NCBI GenBank assembly: GCA_039821645.1
Contig: JBCBNU010000006.1
Coordinates: 1 to 64,000, forward strand
Length of the DNA: 64,000 nucleotides
Source of the DNA: CALBPI01 sp039821645
GTDB lineage: Bacteria > Pseudomonadota > Gammaproteobacteria > Steroidobacterales > Woeseiaceae
Direction of reading: 5' to 3'
Below the pieces are notes generated by a model. The model did no database searches, was not told where the DNA came from, and saw only the letters and a program-made list of their open reading frames with translations. A program made the translations under genes and the position numbers. Of this stretch, positions 10,072-19,195 are shown piece after piece (within the stretch, counting starts at the first letter, position 1; every line of letters begins with the position of its first letter).

Positions 10072-11553
10072 ATGATGTTCAAGAGATTCATTGCCACGTT
10101 AACGCTGTTGAGTTCAGCGCTGGCCCACTCGGCAACAGCACCTGCCGATGTCGAGCTGACGGGAGCGGCAGCGCGCGCAGATGTCGAGCTTGCGCGTGAA
10201 GCGCTAATGGCGATTCACGCGGGCTACGATCGCTATGTCAGCGAAGCGGAATTGGAGGCAAGCTGGGATGTGTTGCGCGCGTTGGCAGAAGAGGGGATGA
10301 CGCGCGGACAGCTGTACTTCGGAATCTCCGAGATTCTTGCGCAGATTCGTTGTGATCACACTAAAGCGGAGTTGCCGGAAGACATCGAGTTTGCGCGCGA
10401 GTCTGCGCCGATCTACCTGCCTTTCCGCTACCAGTTTTTCGATGGGCAAATGTTTGTTACCGAGGTCGGTGAGGGCGTCCCGCTGGCACGTGAGACCGAA
10501 ATCGTCGCTATTGATGGGCACCCGGTGAGCAAGCTCATCGCGGCTGTGAGCGCCGTGTTCCCGGTTGATGGCGACACCGATTACATCAAGGAGCACTCTA
10601 TCGCGAACTTCGGTGAGTTCATGGGGCCGGCGTTCGAGCACTTTATGCCGTATGTCTACGACCTCTCCGACCAGGCCGTATTGAGCGTGGTTGGATTGGA
10701 CGGATCAGTTCAAGAGGTGACGGTTGATCGCGTGGGTTTTGAAACTTATGCCGCGATCACGGGTGAGAAGCGGTTCAGCCGGAATTTTGTTGATGCTGTG
10801 CGGTTCGAGACCCTGGGTGATGATGCTGCCTACTTGGCGGTGGATACGTTCGTCAACTATCGACGTCCTGTAGATCCCGACAAGCTCTATAAGCCTATTT
10901 TTCGGCAACTCGCGAAAGAAGGTCGTGACAAGCTGATTGTTGATCTGCGACTCAATGGGGGTGGTTCGAACGATGCCGCGTGGGGGCTATTTCAGTGGCT
11001 GATTAATGATCCGGTCCAACCGACTCCCGAAATCTGGACGCGGTTTGATCGCATTGAACCTGAACTACGCGAGCATCTCAGCACCTGGGAAGAGCGAGTG
11101 TTGGAGCCGAATCCAAAATGGTTCGAGAAGATCGACAACGGTTACTACAAGCTGGTGTCGAAACTGGCGGGTGCGCCGGGCCGTCCACTCAAGCCGAAAC
11201 GCGGTGCTTTTGAGGGTGAGATCATCATGCTGACGAGTTTTGATAACGCGTCAGGCGTCACCCATCTGCTGTCAGCGATGCGTGGGATTGGGCGGGCCAC
11301 TTTTGTCGGCGAACCTACCGGCGGTGCGGCTACCGGTGCGACCGCAGGTTACCTCGCCTATCTGACGTTGCCAGAGAGCGGCATCCGAGTCCGTATTCCG
11401 TTGCAGCGAACCATCATGGCAAATGCCGACAAACTGAACCCTCGCGGCGGGATCATGCCCGATGTAGTGGCAACGCCTACGCGTGAAACGTACTTTACGG
11501 GGCAGGATGTCGCTTTGGAAAAAGCCAAAGCCATGTTCGGTATTGAGGAATAG
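10072..11553 (+). CDS. Secreted S41-family peptidase
   Basis: Start chosen at the ATG at 10072 behind a strong AGGAGGT site; the in-frame codons upstream lack one. The 493-residue product begins with a signal peptide (MMFKRFIATLTLLSSALAHS). A PDZ-like region (ETEIVAIDGHPV) near 125-190 precedes the S41 domain, recognised by LIVDLRLNGGGSN, IIMLTSFDNASG (the Ser is the likely nucleophile) and VGEPTGGAATG, ending in NPRGGIMPDVV. The Lys of the Ser/Lys dyad in classical C-terminal-processing proteases is not evident, so it may be of the tricorn-like subgroup. Converges on uvrA with 10 bp between stops. Confidence 0.82.
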   Translation: MMFKRFIATLTLLSSALAHSATAPADVELTGAAARADVELAREALMAIHAGYDRYVSEAELEASWDVLRALAEEGMTRGQLYFGISEILAQIRCDHTKAELPEDIEFARESAPIYLPFRYQFFDGQMFVTEVGEGVPLARETEIVAIDGHPVSKLIAAVSAVFPVDGDTDYIKEHSIANFGEFMGPAFEHFMPYVYDLSDQAVLSVVGLDGSVQEVTVDRVGFETYAAITGEKRFSRNFVDAVRFETLGDDAAYLAVDTFVNYRRPVDPDKLYKPIFRQLAKEGRDKLIVDLRLNGGGSNDAAWGLFQWLINDPVQPTPEIWTRFDRIEPELREHLSTWEERVLEPNPKWFEKIDNGYYKLVSKLAGAPGRPLKPKRGAFEGEIIMLTSFDNASGVTHLLSAMRGIGRATFVGEPTGGAATGATAGYLAYLTLPESGIRVRIPLQRTIMANADKLNPRGGIMPDVVATPTRETYFTGQDVALEKAKAMFGIEE

Positions 11554-11563
11554 GTGCAGCCGA

Positions 11564-14449
11564 TCAGGCGCTTTTCGAGGCTCTTGGCAGTAGGTCTCTC
11601 AGGAAACGCCCCGTGACCGAATTCGGGTCGGCGGCCACCGATTCCGGTGTGCCGCTGGCCACGATTTGTCCGCCCCCGTCGCCACCATCCGGCCCGAGAT
11701 CGATAATCCAGTCCGCGGTCTTCACAACATCCAGGTTGTGCTCGATCACGATGATCGTATTGCCCCGGTCACGAAGTTCGGAAAGCACGGTGAGCAACTG
11801 ACGGATATCGGCAAAGTGCAATCCGGTTGTAGGCTCGTCCAGGATGTAGAGTGTAGAACCGGTATCACGCTTGGAAAGCTCGCGTGCAAGTTTCACCCGT
11901 TGTGCTTCACCGCCAGAGAGTGTCACCGCACTCTGACCGAGCGTGATGTAGGAGAGCCCGACATCCATTAGCGTCTGCAGTTTCCTGGCCAGAGTCGGCA
12001 CGTTTTTGAAGAACGCGAGCGCCTCTTCAATCGTCATGCCGAGCACTTCAGAAATCGTTCGACCCTTGTAACGAATCTCAAGCGTCTCTCGGTTGTAGCG
12101 CTGGCCTTTGCACACATCACAGGGCACGTACACGTCGGGCAGAAAGTGCATCTCTACTTTGATGACGCCGTCGCCCTGACACGCCTCGCAGCGACCGCCC
12201 TTGACGTTGAAACTGAACCGGCCAGGTTTATAACCGCGCGAACGTGCTTCCTGGGTGCCCGCGAACAACTCGCGAATCGGTGTGAAAAGGCCGCTGTAGG
12301 TGGCGGGATTCGATCGGGGCGTACGACCGATCGGACTCTGGCTGATGTCGATGACACGATCGAATTGCCCAAGACCCTCGACACGTGCAACAGGCGCCAC
12401 TTCGTGTGACGCTCGATTGATTTTGTTCGCAGCGCTGGGGTAGAGCGTTCCGTTGATGAGTGTTGATTTGCCCGAGCCTGAGACACCGGTAACGCAGGTC
12501 ATTATTCGCGTTGGAATATCGACGGTGATGTCCCGGAGGTTATTGCCTTTCGCGCCTCGAATAGTGATCGGCGTGGCATCGCGATCCGTTCGTCGCACCG
12601 TCGGCACTTCGATGATCTCTTCGCCTGAAAGGAACTTTCCGGTGAGCGATGCAGGATTGTTCATGATCGCTTCGGGCGACCCCTCGGCAACAATCGTACC
12701 GCCATGCACTCCGGCGCCAGGACCGATGTCGACTACATGATCTGCGGCACGAATCGCATCCTCGTCGTGTTCCACAACGATTACGGTATTACCGATATCT
12801 CGCAGGTGCTTGAGGGTTCCGAGCAGCCGTTCGTTATCGCGCTGGTGAAGGCCTATCGATGGTTCATCGAGGATGTACATGACGCCGACCAGACCTGAGC
12901 CGATTTGGCTGGCGAGACGGATACGTTGTGCCTCACCACCCGACAACGTTTCGGCGCGGCGGTCTAGTGACAGGTAACTCAATCCAACGTCATCGAGGAA
13001 GCTAAGGCGAGCTGCAATCTCTTTCACGATGCGCTCGGCGACTTCACCGCGCCAACCCTCGAGAGACAGGGACTCGAACAGCTTGCGTGCCTTGGAGATC
13101 GTCAGCGACGATATCTCCGGCAGCGAAAGCACGTTGACAAACACATGGCGCGCGGCGGCGTTCAGGCGAGTGCCGTTGCAGTCGGGGCAGACCTGTTGAT
13201 TCAGGTATTTCGCAAGCTCCTCCCGAACGGCCGACGATTCTGTCTCGCGGTAACGTCGTTCGAGGTTGGGAATGATGCCTTCGAACGGGTGCTTGCGCGT
13301 TACGGTTTGTCCGTCGCTCGTGTGATAGCGGAACTCGATTTTCTTGCGACCGCTGCCGTATAGAACCGCTTTGCGCTGGGCGGCCGTCAGGGAGTTGAAG
13401 GGCGCTTCAACATCAAATCCGAAGTGCTCACCTAGGCTCTGAATAATCCCGAAGTAGTAGGTCGTCTTGCGGTCCCAACCACGAATTGCGCCGCCTGCTA
13501 GTGACAACTCCTCATTGAGGATCACGCGCTCGGGATCGAAGAACTGTTTGACGCCCAGCCCGTCGCAGGTGGGGCAGGCGCCCGCAGGGTTGTTGAATGA
13601 GAACAGGCGGGGCTCCAGCTCAGCGATGCTGTAGCCGCATACCGGGCAGGCAAAGCGGTCTGAGAACAACAGTTCTGCACCCGACGGGCCATTTTGCGTG
13701 GCGACGCCGGCATCCGACAAATCGGTTTCAGCGTCCATCGCGACCACGCGCGCGCTGCCATCGCCCAACTGCAACGCCGTCTCGAATGATTCCGCAAGAC
13801 GTTGCTGCAGGTCGGGTCTCACTTTGAAGCGATCTACTACCGCTTCGATCGTGTGACGTTTCTTGGCATCGAGTTCAGGTGCTTCCGATAGCGATACCAC
13901 CTCGCCGTCGATGCGTGCCCTGACAAAACCTTGCGCCATCAGGTTCTGGATTGCGTTGAGGTGTTCACCTTTGCGATCCGAAATCATTGGCGCCAGTAGC
14001 ATGAGCCGCGAGCCCTCCGGCAGAGCGAGCACCTGGTCGACCATTTGGCTGACGTTTTGCGCGTCCAAAACCTCATCGTGATCCGGGCAGCGCGGCACGC
14101 CCGCGCGAGCGAACAGCAAACGCAGGTAGTCGTAAATTTCTGTAACGGTACCAACGGTCGACCGTGGGTTGTGCGACGTCGATTTTTGCTCAATCGAAAT
14201 CGCAGGAGAAAGACCTTCGATATGATCGAGGTCCGGCTTCTCCATCATCGACAGGAACTGGCGCGCGTACGCCGACAAGGACTCGACGTAGCGGCGCTGT
14301 CCTTCGGCATAGATCGTGTCGAACGCAAGCGATGACTTGCCTGACCCAGAGAGACCGGTCATCACGATCAACTGCTCGCGGGGCAGTTTGAGATCGATAT
14401 TTTTCAGGTTGTGAGTGCGTGCGCCGCGAAGCTGAATAAACCGTTGCAT
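11564..14449 (-). CDS. uvrA: Excinuclease ABC subunit A
   Basis: A 961-residue UvrA, the damage-sensing ATPase of nucleotide excision repair. Seen: Walker A GLSGSGKSS at 32-40, the UvrB/DNA-binding insert with CPVCGYS...CPTCDG zinc ligands, a first signature LSGGEAQRIRLASQIG, a second Walker A VSGSGKSTLI, the second zinc finger CEACQGDG...CDVCKG, and the final signature LSGGEAQRVKLARELS with YILDEPTTGLH. Length is normal for the family. It is divergent from an MFS gene followed by ssb, a common gammaproteobacterial arrangement. No clear LexA box was found in the 76-bp intergenic region. Confidence 0.97.
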   Translation of the reverse strand: MQRFIQLRGARTHNLKNIDLKLPREQLIVMTGLSGSGKSSLAFDTIYAEGQRRYVESLSAYARQFLSMMEKPDLDHIEGLSPAISIEQKSTSHNPRSTVGTVTEIYDYLRLLFARAGVPRCPDHDEVLDAQNVSQMVDQVLALPEGSRLMLLAPMISDRKGEHLNAIQNLMAQGFVRARIDGEVVSLSEAPELDAKKRHTIEAVVDRFKVRPDLQQRLAESFETALQLGDGSARVVAMDAETDLSDAGVATQNGPSGAELLFSDRFACPVCGYSIAELEPRLFSFNNPAGACPTCDGLGVKQFFDPERVILNEELSLAGGAIRGWDRKTTYYFGIIQSLGEHFGFDVEAPFNSLTAAQRKAVLYGSGRKKIEFRYHTSDGQTVTRKHPFEGIIPNLERRYRETESSAVREELAKYLNQQVCPDCNGTRLNAAARHVFVNVLSLPEISSLTISKARKLFESLSLEGWRGEVAERIVKEIAARLSFLDDVGLSYLSLDRRAETLSGGEAQRIRLASQIGSGLVGVMYILDEPSIGLHQRDNERLLGTLKHLRDIGNTVIVVEHDEDAIRAADHVVDIGPGAGVHGGTIVAEGSPEAIMNNPASLTGKFLSGEEIIEVPTVRRTDRDATPITIRGAKGNNLRDITVDIPTRIMTCVTGVSGSGKSTLINGTLYPSAANKINRASHEVAPVARVEGLGQFDRVIDISQSPIGRTPRSNPATYSGLFTPIRELFAGTQEARSRGYKPGRFSFNVKGGRCEACQGDGVIKVEMHFLPDVYVPCDVCKGQRYNRETLEIRYKGRTISEVLGMTIEEALAFFKNVPTLARKLQTLMDVGLSYITLGQSAVTLSGGEAQRVKLARELSKRDTGSTLYILDEPTTGLHFADIRQLLTVLSELRDRGNTIIVIEHNLDVVKTADWIIDLGPDGGDGGGQIVASGTPESVAADPNSVTGRFLRDLLPRASKSA

Positions 14450-14487
14450 AGGTGCCGATTGGGGGATCAGAACAACCTGTTAATATA

Positions 14488-14508
14488 CGCGCCGCAGCCA
14501 GCGGCGCG
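14488..14508. other. GC-rich hairpin in uvrA/MFS intergenic region
   Basis: CGCGCCGC (14488-14495), loop AGCCA, GCGGCGCG (14501-14508): a perfect 8-bp stem in the 76-bp gap between two divergent genes. It lies 17 bp before the TTG start of the MFS gene. There is no T-run, so it is not a terminator. It could be a leader structure or an operator-like palindrome; function unknown. Confidence 0.45.
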
Positions 14509-14525
14509 CAAAAGAGACTCAACCT

Positions 14526-15716
14526 TTGTCCAACACCCAAACGCCCTCGGCGACGCGTCTGAGCGCCGAGGAGCTGAAGTTCATCGGTCGTATGAGCACA
14601 GTCTCGGTTTCGAGAATGTTCGGTCTGTTCATGGTGTTGCCCGTGCTTGCGCTATGGGCCGACGACTTTGCCAATGCAACGCCGATTCTCGTCGGTATTG
14701 CCGTCGGGGGCTATGGCGTGACGCAGGCACTTCTGCAAATTCCTTACGGCGCAGTGTCCGATCGCTTGGGTCGCGCGCCGGTAATCGTCTTCGGCCTTTC
14801 GGTGTTTCTGGCTGGAAGCGTCATCGCCGCAACCGCGAGTGGCATTTGGGGGGTGATTATTGGGCGTTTGCTCCAAGGGGCGGGCGCGGTTTCCGCAACC
14901 TTGTCGGCCTGGCTGGCAGACCGCACACGCGATACCGTCAGAACGCCGGCCATGGCGATTTTTGGCGCATCGATCGGCGCTTCGTTCCTGCTTGCGCTGG
15001 TGCTCGGGCCTCTGGTCTCGGCGCTACTCGGTGTCCGAAGCCTGTTCTGGTTGTCGGCCGCGCTTGGCGGCTTGGGTATCGCGCTGGTGCTGCCGGATTT
15101 GTTTCGTCAGGAATCAAGTCATCCTGTGATCCGTGAAGCGGCACCGTGGGACTGGCGCCTACTCACGCGCCCCGAGCTTTTGGCACTCGACGCGGCGGTA
15201 TTGTTACTCCATGCGCTATTGACCGCCTTCTTTGTGTTAGCGCCCTATCTCCTGGCGGATCGAATCGGGTACCCCGAGTCAGAGCTTTGGAAGGTCTACG
15301 CGATCACGCTGGCTGCCTCGCTGCCAATCGCCATCCCGATGATCGCATTCGATACACGGGGTGCGGCGAGATTCACACTACCGTCGCTGGTGATGATGGT
15401 CGTCGGGTTCGTCTTGTTGTGGCACGCCCAAGGCGTATATGAGTTCGGTGCGGGCTGCTGTTTGTTTTTCGCCGGCTTCAGCTATCTTGAGGCTTCGTTA
15501 CCGGCACAGATCTCACGACGCGCGGATCCGGCGCAGCGCGGTGCCTGCATCGGGCTGTTCGCGAGCTCGCAGTTCCTCGGGGCGTTCGTGGGCGCAACCA
15601 CTGCAGGTGTCTTCATCGATACGGCAGGGCCTGAAACGGGCATCCTGGCATTGACGGTAGTGGTCTGCCTCTGGATGCTCGCCGCCGGTGTCAAAAGTCT
15701 TCGAACCGGCGCATAA
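14526..15716 (+). CDS. MFS transporter (YajR-like)
   Basis: A 396-residue, 12-helix major facilitator protein with the MFS motif YGAVSDRLGRAP between helices 2 and 3 and a GRLLQGAGAVSAT stretch in helix 4. It resembles YajR-type drug-efflux proteins by its start (MSTVSVSRMFGLFMVLPVLALW) but lacks the roughly 70-residue cytoplasmic YAM domain of E. coli YajR. The substrate is not known. The start is a TTG at 14526; an ATG at 14592 is the next option but would remove residues that look conserved. It sits between uvrA and ssb. Confidence 0.85.
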   Translation: MSNTQTPSATRLSAEELKFIGRMSTVSVSRMFGLFMVLPVLALWADDFANATPILVGIAVGGYGVTQALLQIPYGAVSDRLGRAPVIVFGLSVFLAGSVIAATASGIWGVIIGRLLQGAGAVSATLSAWLADRTRDTVRTPAMAIFGASIGASFLLALVLGPLVSALLGVRSLFWLSAALGGLGIALVLPDLFRQESSHPVIREAAPWDWRLLTRPELLALDAAVLLLHALLTAFFVLAPYLLADRIGYPESELWKVYAITLAASLPIAIPMIAFDTRGAARFTLPSLVMMVVGFVLLWHAQGVYEFGAGCCLFFAGFSYLEASLPAQISRRADPAQRGACIGLFASSQFLGAFVGATTAGVFIDTAGPETGILALTVVVCLWMLAAGVKSLRTGA

Positions 15717-15782
15717 TCCGGGTTGTTTAAGACAGTGCTCTGCAGTCACACTGCGGGCAAGAGCGATCGATTGGGGAGAGCA

Positions 15783-16223
15783 ATGGCACGCGGAATCAAC
15801 AAAGTCATCCTGGTGGGGAATCTCGGTCAGGATCCCGAAACGCGCTACATGCCGAGCGGCGGTGCGGTGACCAACCTACGGATCGCAACGAGCGAGAGCT
15901 GGAAAGACAAGCAAACCGGTGAGCAGCAGGAGCGGACGGAATGGCACAGCATCGCCATGTTCGGTCGCCTCGCGGAGATTTCTGCGGAGTATCTTCGAAA
16001 AGGGTCGCAGGTCTATGTTGAAGGCAAGCTGCGCACGCGCAAATGGCAGGACAAGAACGGCAATGATCGGTACACGACAGAGGTCATTGCGGACGAAATG
16101 CAAATGCTCGGCAGTCGTGGCGGCGCCGGTGCGCCGATGAGTGGCGGTCAGCAACGCCCGCAGCAACAACCGGCGCAGCAGCCAGCCGCAGTCAGCGATT
16201 TCGACGACGACATTCCCTTCTAG
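15783..16223 (+). CDS. ssb: Single-stranded DNA-binding protein
   Basis: A 146-residue SSB that protects single-stranded DNA in replication, repair and recombination. The ATG at 15783 follows GGGGAGAG and begins the canonical MARGINKVILVGNLGQDPE. The OB fold spans residues 1-110, followed by a Gly/Gln/Pro-rich linker and the acidic tip DFDDDIPF that recruits partner proteins. A rho-independent terminator follows directly. The start is placed 60 bp inside the longest open frame for these reasons. Confidence 0.97.
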   Translation: MARGINKVILVGNLGQDPETRYMPSGGAVTNLRIATSESWKDKQTGEQQERTEWHSIAMFGRLAEISAEYLRKGSQVYVEGKLRTRKWQDKNGNDRYTTEVIADEMQMLGSRGGAGAPMSGGQQRPQQQPAQQPAAVSDFDDDIPF

Positions 16224-16244
16224 GCGTTGAACGCAACATCATTT

Positions 16245-16274
16245 AGGCCCGCCTCGTGCGGGCCTTTTTGTTTT
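16245..16274 (+). terminator. Rho-independent terminator after ssb
   Basis: AGGCCCGC (16245-16252), loop CTCGT, GCGGGCCT (16258-16265), then TTTTGTTTT. A perfect 8-bp stem with a T-tract, 21 bp after the ssb stop. Its tail overlaps the stop codon of the convergent gene. Confidence 0.92.
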
Positions 16275-16965
16275 ATTGCCAGCTGGTATCGTCGAAGAGG
16301 AAACCGTTCATGCTCTGGTCGGTCGCAAAAATCACTCGGCGCTCGATCCAGCCGGGTGCTTCACGATCTTCCCAGTTTTTCGAGAGCATTGTGCCTTCGG
16401 CGGCTTTCGTGACTTTCTCAAAATAGGACTCCAGCGCATCGCGGGTAGGGCCGTACAGGCGCAGCGCGCATACCTTTTCGCCACAGGCGAGCTTGTCTAC
16501 GGTGATTTCGTCCTCGCCAGCGGATTCGTAGATCAGAGGCAATAGCCCGGCTTCCAGATCGAGCCCCACAAGATCGCTGTCCAGCGCAGTGAGCAACTCG
16601 TCGAAATGGACATCATCCAAGAGTGTCTTTGTCATTTCGAAACGCATGCCGCTTGGTGTGGTAATTAGTGCTTGCTCGGCACCTGCGCCCAATTCACGAA
16701 GGGCCTCGAGCGTCTCGGGGATGGCATCATCGACCGGCGTCGCATCATCCAGATAGTCGGATGCGATCTTGGTAACCCCCGATTCGGCCTGCAGGGCCCG
16801 CTGCGATTGTGCGTTGATGGTCTGCGGAGCAGGCGGTTCGACCTCTGCGACCATCGCATGAGCAAGTTGAGCGTCAATGCTCGTGTTTGCACTGAACAGC
16901 GCGAACGCAATCAAACCCAACAGGGCGACTGCGAAAAATAGAATCAGTGACTTAGGGGTGATCAT
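16273..16965 (-). CDS. Unknown membrane-anchored protein
   Basis: A 230-residue protein with one N-terminal membrane segment (about 5-25, SLILFFAVALLGLIAFALF) and a Pro/Ala-rich spacer. The soluble domain is expected in the periplasm and contains two Cys (LACGEKVCALRLYG), perhaps a disulfide. ATG 16965 is preferred over the one at 16983 because it begins MITPKSLILFF. I do not recognise a family. It stands alone, convergent with ssb. Confidence 0.65.
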   Translation of the reverse strand: MITPKSLILFFAVALLGLIAFALFSANTSIDAQLAHAMVAEVEPPAPQTINAQSQRALQAESGVTKIASDYLDDATPVDDAIPETLEALRELGAGAEQALITTPSGMRFEMTKTLLDDVHFDELLTALDSDLVGLDLEAGLLPLIYESAGEDEITVDKLACGEKVCALRLYGPTRDALESYFEKVTKAAEGTMLSKNWEDREAPGWIERRVIFATDQSMNGFLFDDTSWQ

Positions 16966-17064
16966 AGCTGGCTTACAATGCACTTACGTGCTCAAGACCT
17001 AGACGTAGGTTATACATTCTAGCAACCTATGTGTCTAAGTCACGTCGAGTATAAGGAGTGCAAG

Positions 17065-17451
17065 ATGGCTAAAGTCTTGGGTGTCGGTGGGATTTTCTTC
17101 AAGAGCAACAATCATGAGTCACTCGCCAAGTGGTACCAGGAACACCTCGGAATCGACATTGATACCAGTTACAACGGCACGATGTTCTTCCCCGCGAATA
17201 TGCCCGAGAAATCGGCCACCGTTTGGTCGGTTTTCTCCGCGGATACCGAGTATCTGAAACCCTCGGACCAGACCTTTATGTTCAATTTCGTCGTTGACGA
17301 TATCCACGAGGCACTAGCGCAGGTGGTTGCTGGTGGCGGTAAGCAGGTCGATGATGTGACCGTCGAAAGCTATGGTGCATTCGGCTGGTTTCTTGACCCC
17401 GAGGGTCACAAGGTCGAGCTTTGGCAGCCGGATCTGGTGAACGAGACCTGA
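17065..17451 (+). CDS. VOC-family (glyoxalase-like) protein
   Basis: A 128-residue protein of the vicinal oxygen chelate fold. Two beta-alpha-beta-beta-beta units are suggested by VLGVGGIFFKSNN near the start and GWFLDPEGHKVELWQP near the end; the latter carries the typical Glu metal ligand. The start at 17065 follows AAGGAG. Members act as glyoxalases, dioxygenases or antibiotic-binding proteins; which applies cannot be decided here. Confidence 0.85.
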   Translation: MAKVLGVGGIFFKSNNHESLAKWYQEHLGIDIDTSYNGTMFFPANMPEKSATVWSVFSADTEYLKPSDQTFMFNFVVDDIHEALAQVVAGGGKQVDDVTVESYGAFGWFLDPEGHKVELWQPDLVNET

Positions 17452-17477
17452 CGCGATGGGCACGCTAAAATCGGAAA

Positions 17478-18380
17478 ATGGGACGTACGCTGGAAGGAAC
17501 GCTCTGGATATTGCTCATCGCCCAATTGGTCGCGATTGGGTATCGATTTTCGGTTGAGGCTCCGAATGCAACGATGCAGGTGGCACCAGGGCCGGAACAA
17601 ACCAGCGGCATGGTCGCTGCCGCGAGTAATGGGCCACTAAACGCGGTCCCAAGGGGTGGCGCTTCGAAATGGGATGCGTCGGCGAGCGTTGTCGCCGCAC
17701 CAGACCCTGAAGCCGAACATGTTTGCCCGGAAATCGATATCGACTCTCTCGTATCGCTGTCGCGTGGCTGGAGGGAGTGGCTGGTCCAGAAAGGCGCTTT
17801 TGACGTCGAAGGTAAACGACCCGGCAAGTATCCGGATATGCCGCTCGCTAGATTGAAGTCGCTCGCAGAGGCAGGTGACCCCGAAGCATTGTATCGGCTC
17901 GGTATGGATGAGATCTGGCGTGCAACGCGCGTCGCGGGCGACCACCACCCGATGACGTGGAATGCCACCTTCAACGGCGAACGGCGTACGCCCGATATGG
18001 TGGCGTTCGAGGCGGGTGTTGCACTGATCGAGCGCGCGGCTGCGCTCGGGCTGGATATGGCATACATGGTTTTGTCGCGCGAGTTTTTAACGCTGGGGCG
18101 TGATCTGGAAGCTCGTGGTGCGGACGCGGCTGTCCTGCTCGAGCTCGATGCGCGCCGCTATGCCTATGGACAGTTACCGGAGGAGCTCTATCCGGACCTG
18201 CACGATAATTTTTATGAATCGCGCGTGTTTGATGACAAGCGACGCATGGCGGAGGCCGAGATCGACTCGCTACTTCAGCGAAGATTGCAGGTGCGTCAGG
18301 ACGTGAGACTACCGATGGATGAGGGTGTCTTGCCTGATGACTACTATCGCCCTCGTGGCGATGATTGGTGTTTGCAGTGA
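17478..18380 (+). CDS. Unknown anchored SEL1-like protein 1
   Basis: A 300-residue protein: a short membrane anchor (LWILLIAQLVAIGYRF), a low-complexity Ala/Pro linker to about residue 75, then a helical domain with a SEL1-type pattern (LKSLAEAGDPEALYRLGMDEIW; ALIERAAALGLDMAYMVLS). One Cys near the domain start (HVCPE) and one at the end (DDWCLQ) may pair. Its stop overlaps the start of the next gene, a shorter paralogue. Function unknown; helical repeats of this type mediate protein contacts. Confidence 0.68.
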   Translation: MGRTLEGTLWILLIAQLVAIGYRFSVEAPNATMQVAPGPEQTSGMVAAASNGPLNAVPRGGASKWDASASVVAAPDPEAEHVCPEIDIDSLVSLSRGWREWLVQKGAFDVEGKRPGKYPDMPLARLKSLAEAGDPEALYRLGMDEIWRATRVAGDHHPMTWNATFNGERRTPDMVAFEAGVALIERAAALGLDMAYMVLSREFLTLGRDLEARGADAAVLLELDARRYAYGQLPEELYPDLHDNFYESRVFDDKRRMAEAEIDSLLQRRLQVRQDVRLPMDEGVLPDDYYRPRGDDWCLQ

Positions 18381-19186
18381 GTCGCCTGTGGCGCATGACG
18401 GTCCTGGCCATCGCGAATGCTTTGCTGGCAGTCGCGCTTTTCTCTAGTCCGTCCTCCACTGTGGAAGTGGCGCCGTCGATGCCCGACACCGTCGTCAGTG
18501 TGGCACCGGGAGCGGTCGTTTCTGCGCAGGTAGCGTCGGTAACGGACGGCGTGACTCGACCGGCAACGTCCGCACCACGGGAGCTATCTGTCGAGTGCGT
18601 GCGAGCGGTCCGGCGCTGGGCGTCAGAAAGTGCTGACGGACAGGACTGGCGCGCGGCCAACGGTGACCTGGAGGCACGGCAATCACACCCGTATCAGGGC
18701 TATACCGATGAAGCGCTTCAGGAACTGCAGGCCAACGACGATCCCGAAGCGTATCTGGAAGCAGGGAGAAGGTTCCTACGGGAGCACGAACGGACGGGAG
18801 ACTCATTTCAGGCTATCCGAGCGGAAGGCGTCTTTGAGCGAGCAGCGACGTTGGGACTACCTTTGGCCTATATGAACACCGCACGACGGATACAACGCCG
18901 GGCTGATACCGAATACGGTGCGGGACAAATCGGTCCTGAGGAGCATGCATTCCGACTGACTGAAGCGGAGGCCTATCGCCAGTTGATCAGCGATGTGGTT
19001 GAAGGCTTGCCGGTGGGGGTATTCGCATCCGAAGGGGCAATCGAGCCCGATAACGGAATGCTGCAATTAATGCGCAATCGATATGTGTTTTTTCGAGAGG
19101 ATAAGCCGGAGCTCCCATCGATTCGCCTGCCTTTGCCAGAGATTCTGTCAACCGAGGCTTGCTCCGAATCCGCCGACTCGCGCTAA
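18377..19186 (+). CDS. Unknown anchored SEL1-like protein 2
   Basis: A 269-residue protein started at GTG 18377, which overlaps the previous stop by 4 bp (GTGA), so translation is likely coupled. The same plan as its neighbour: an N-terminal hydrophobic anchor (TVLAIANALLAVALF), a Val/Ala/Pro-rich spacer, then SEL1-like helices (LQELQANDDPEAYLEAGRRFL; FERAATLGLPLAYMNTARRI). The DDPEA and ERAA(T/A)LGL(P/D)(L/M)AYM segments align with the upstream gene, so they are tandem paralogues. miaB begins 9 bp downstream. Confidence 0.68.
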   Translation: MSRLWRMTVLAIANALLAVALFSSPSSTVEVAPSMPDTVVSVAPGAVVSAQVASVTDGVTRPATSAPRELSVECVRAVRRWASESADGQDWRAANGDLEARQSHPYQGYTDEALQELQANDDPEAYLEAGRRFLREHERTGDSFQAIRAEGVFERAATLGLPLAYMNTARRIQRRADTEYGAGQIGPEEHAFRLTEAEAYRQLISDVVEGLPVGVFASEGAIEPDNGMLQLMRNRYVFFREDKPELPSIRLPLPEILSTEACSESADSR

Positions 19187-19195
19187 AATAGCGGG

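Noticed and set aside
14450..14525. LexA (SOS) box before uvrA
   Set aside because: A CTG...CAG pair exists but with the wrong spacing; no CTG-N10-CAG type box was found.
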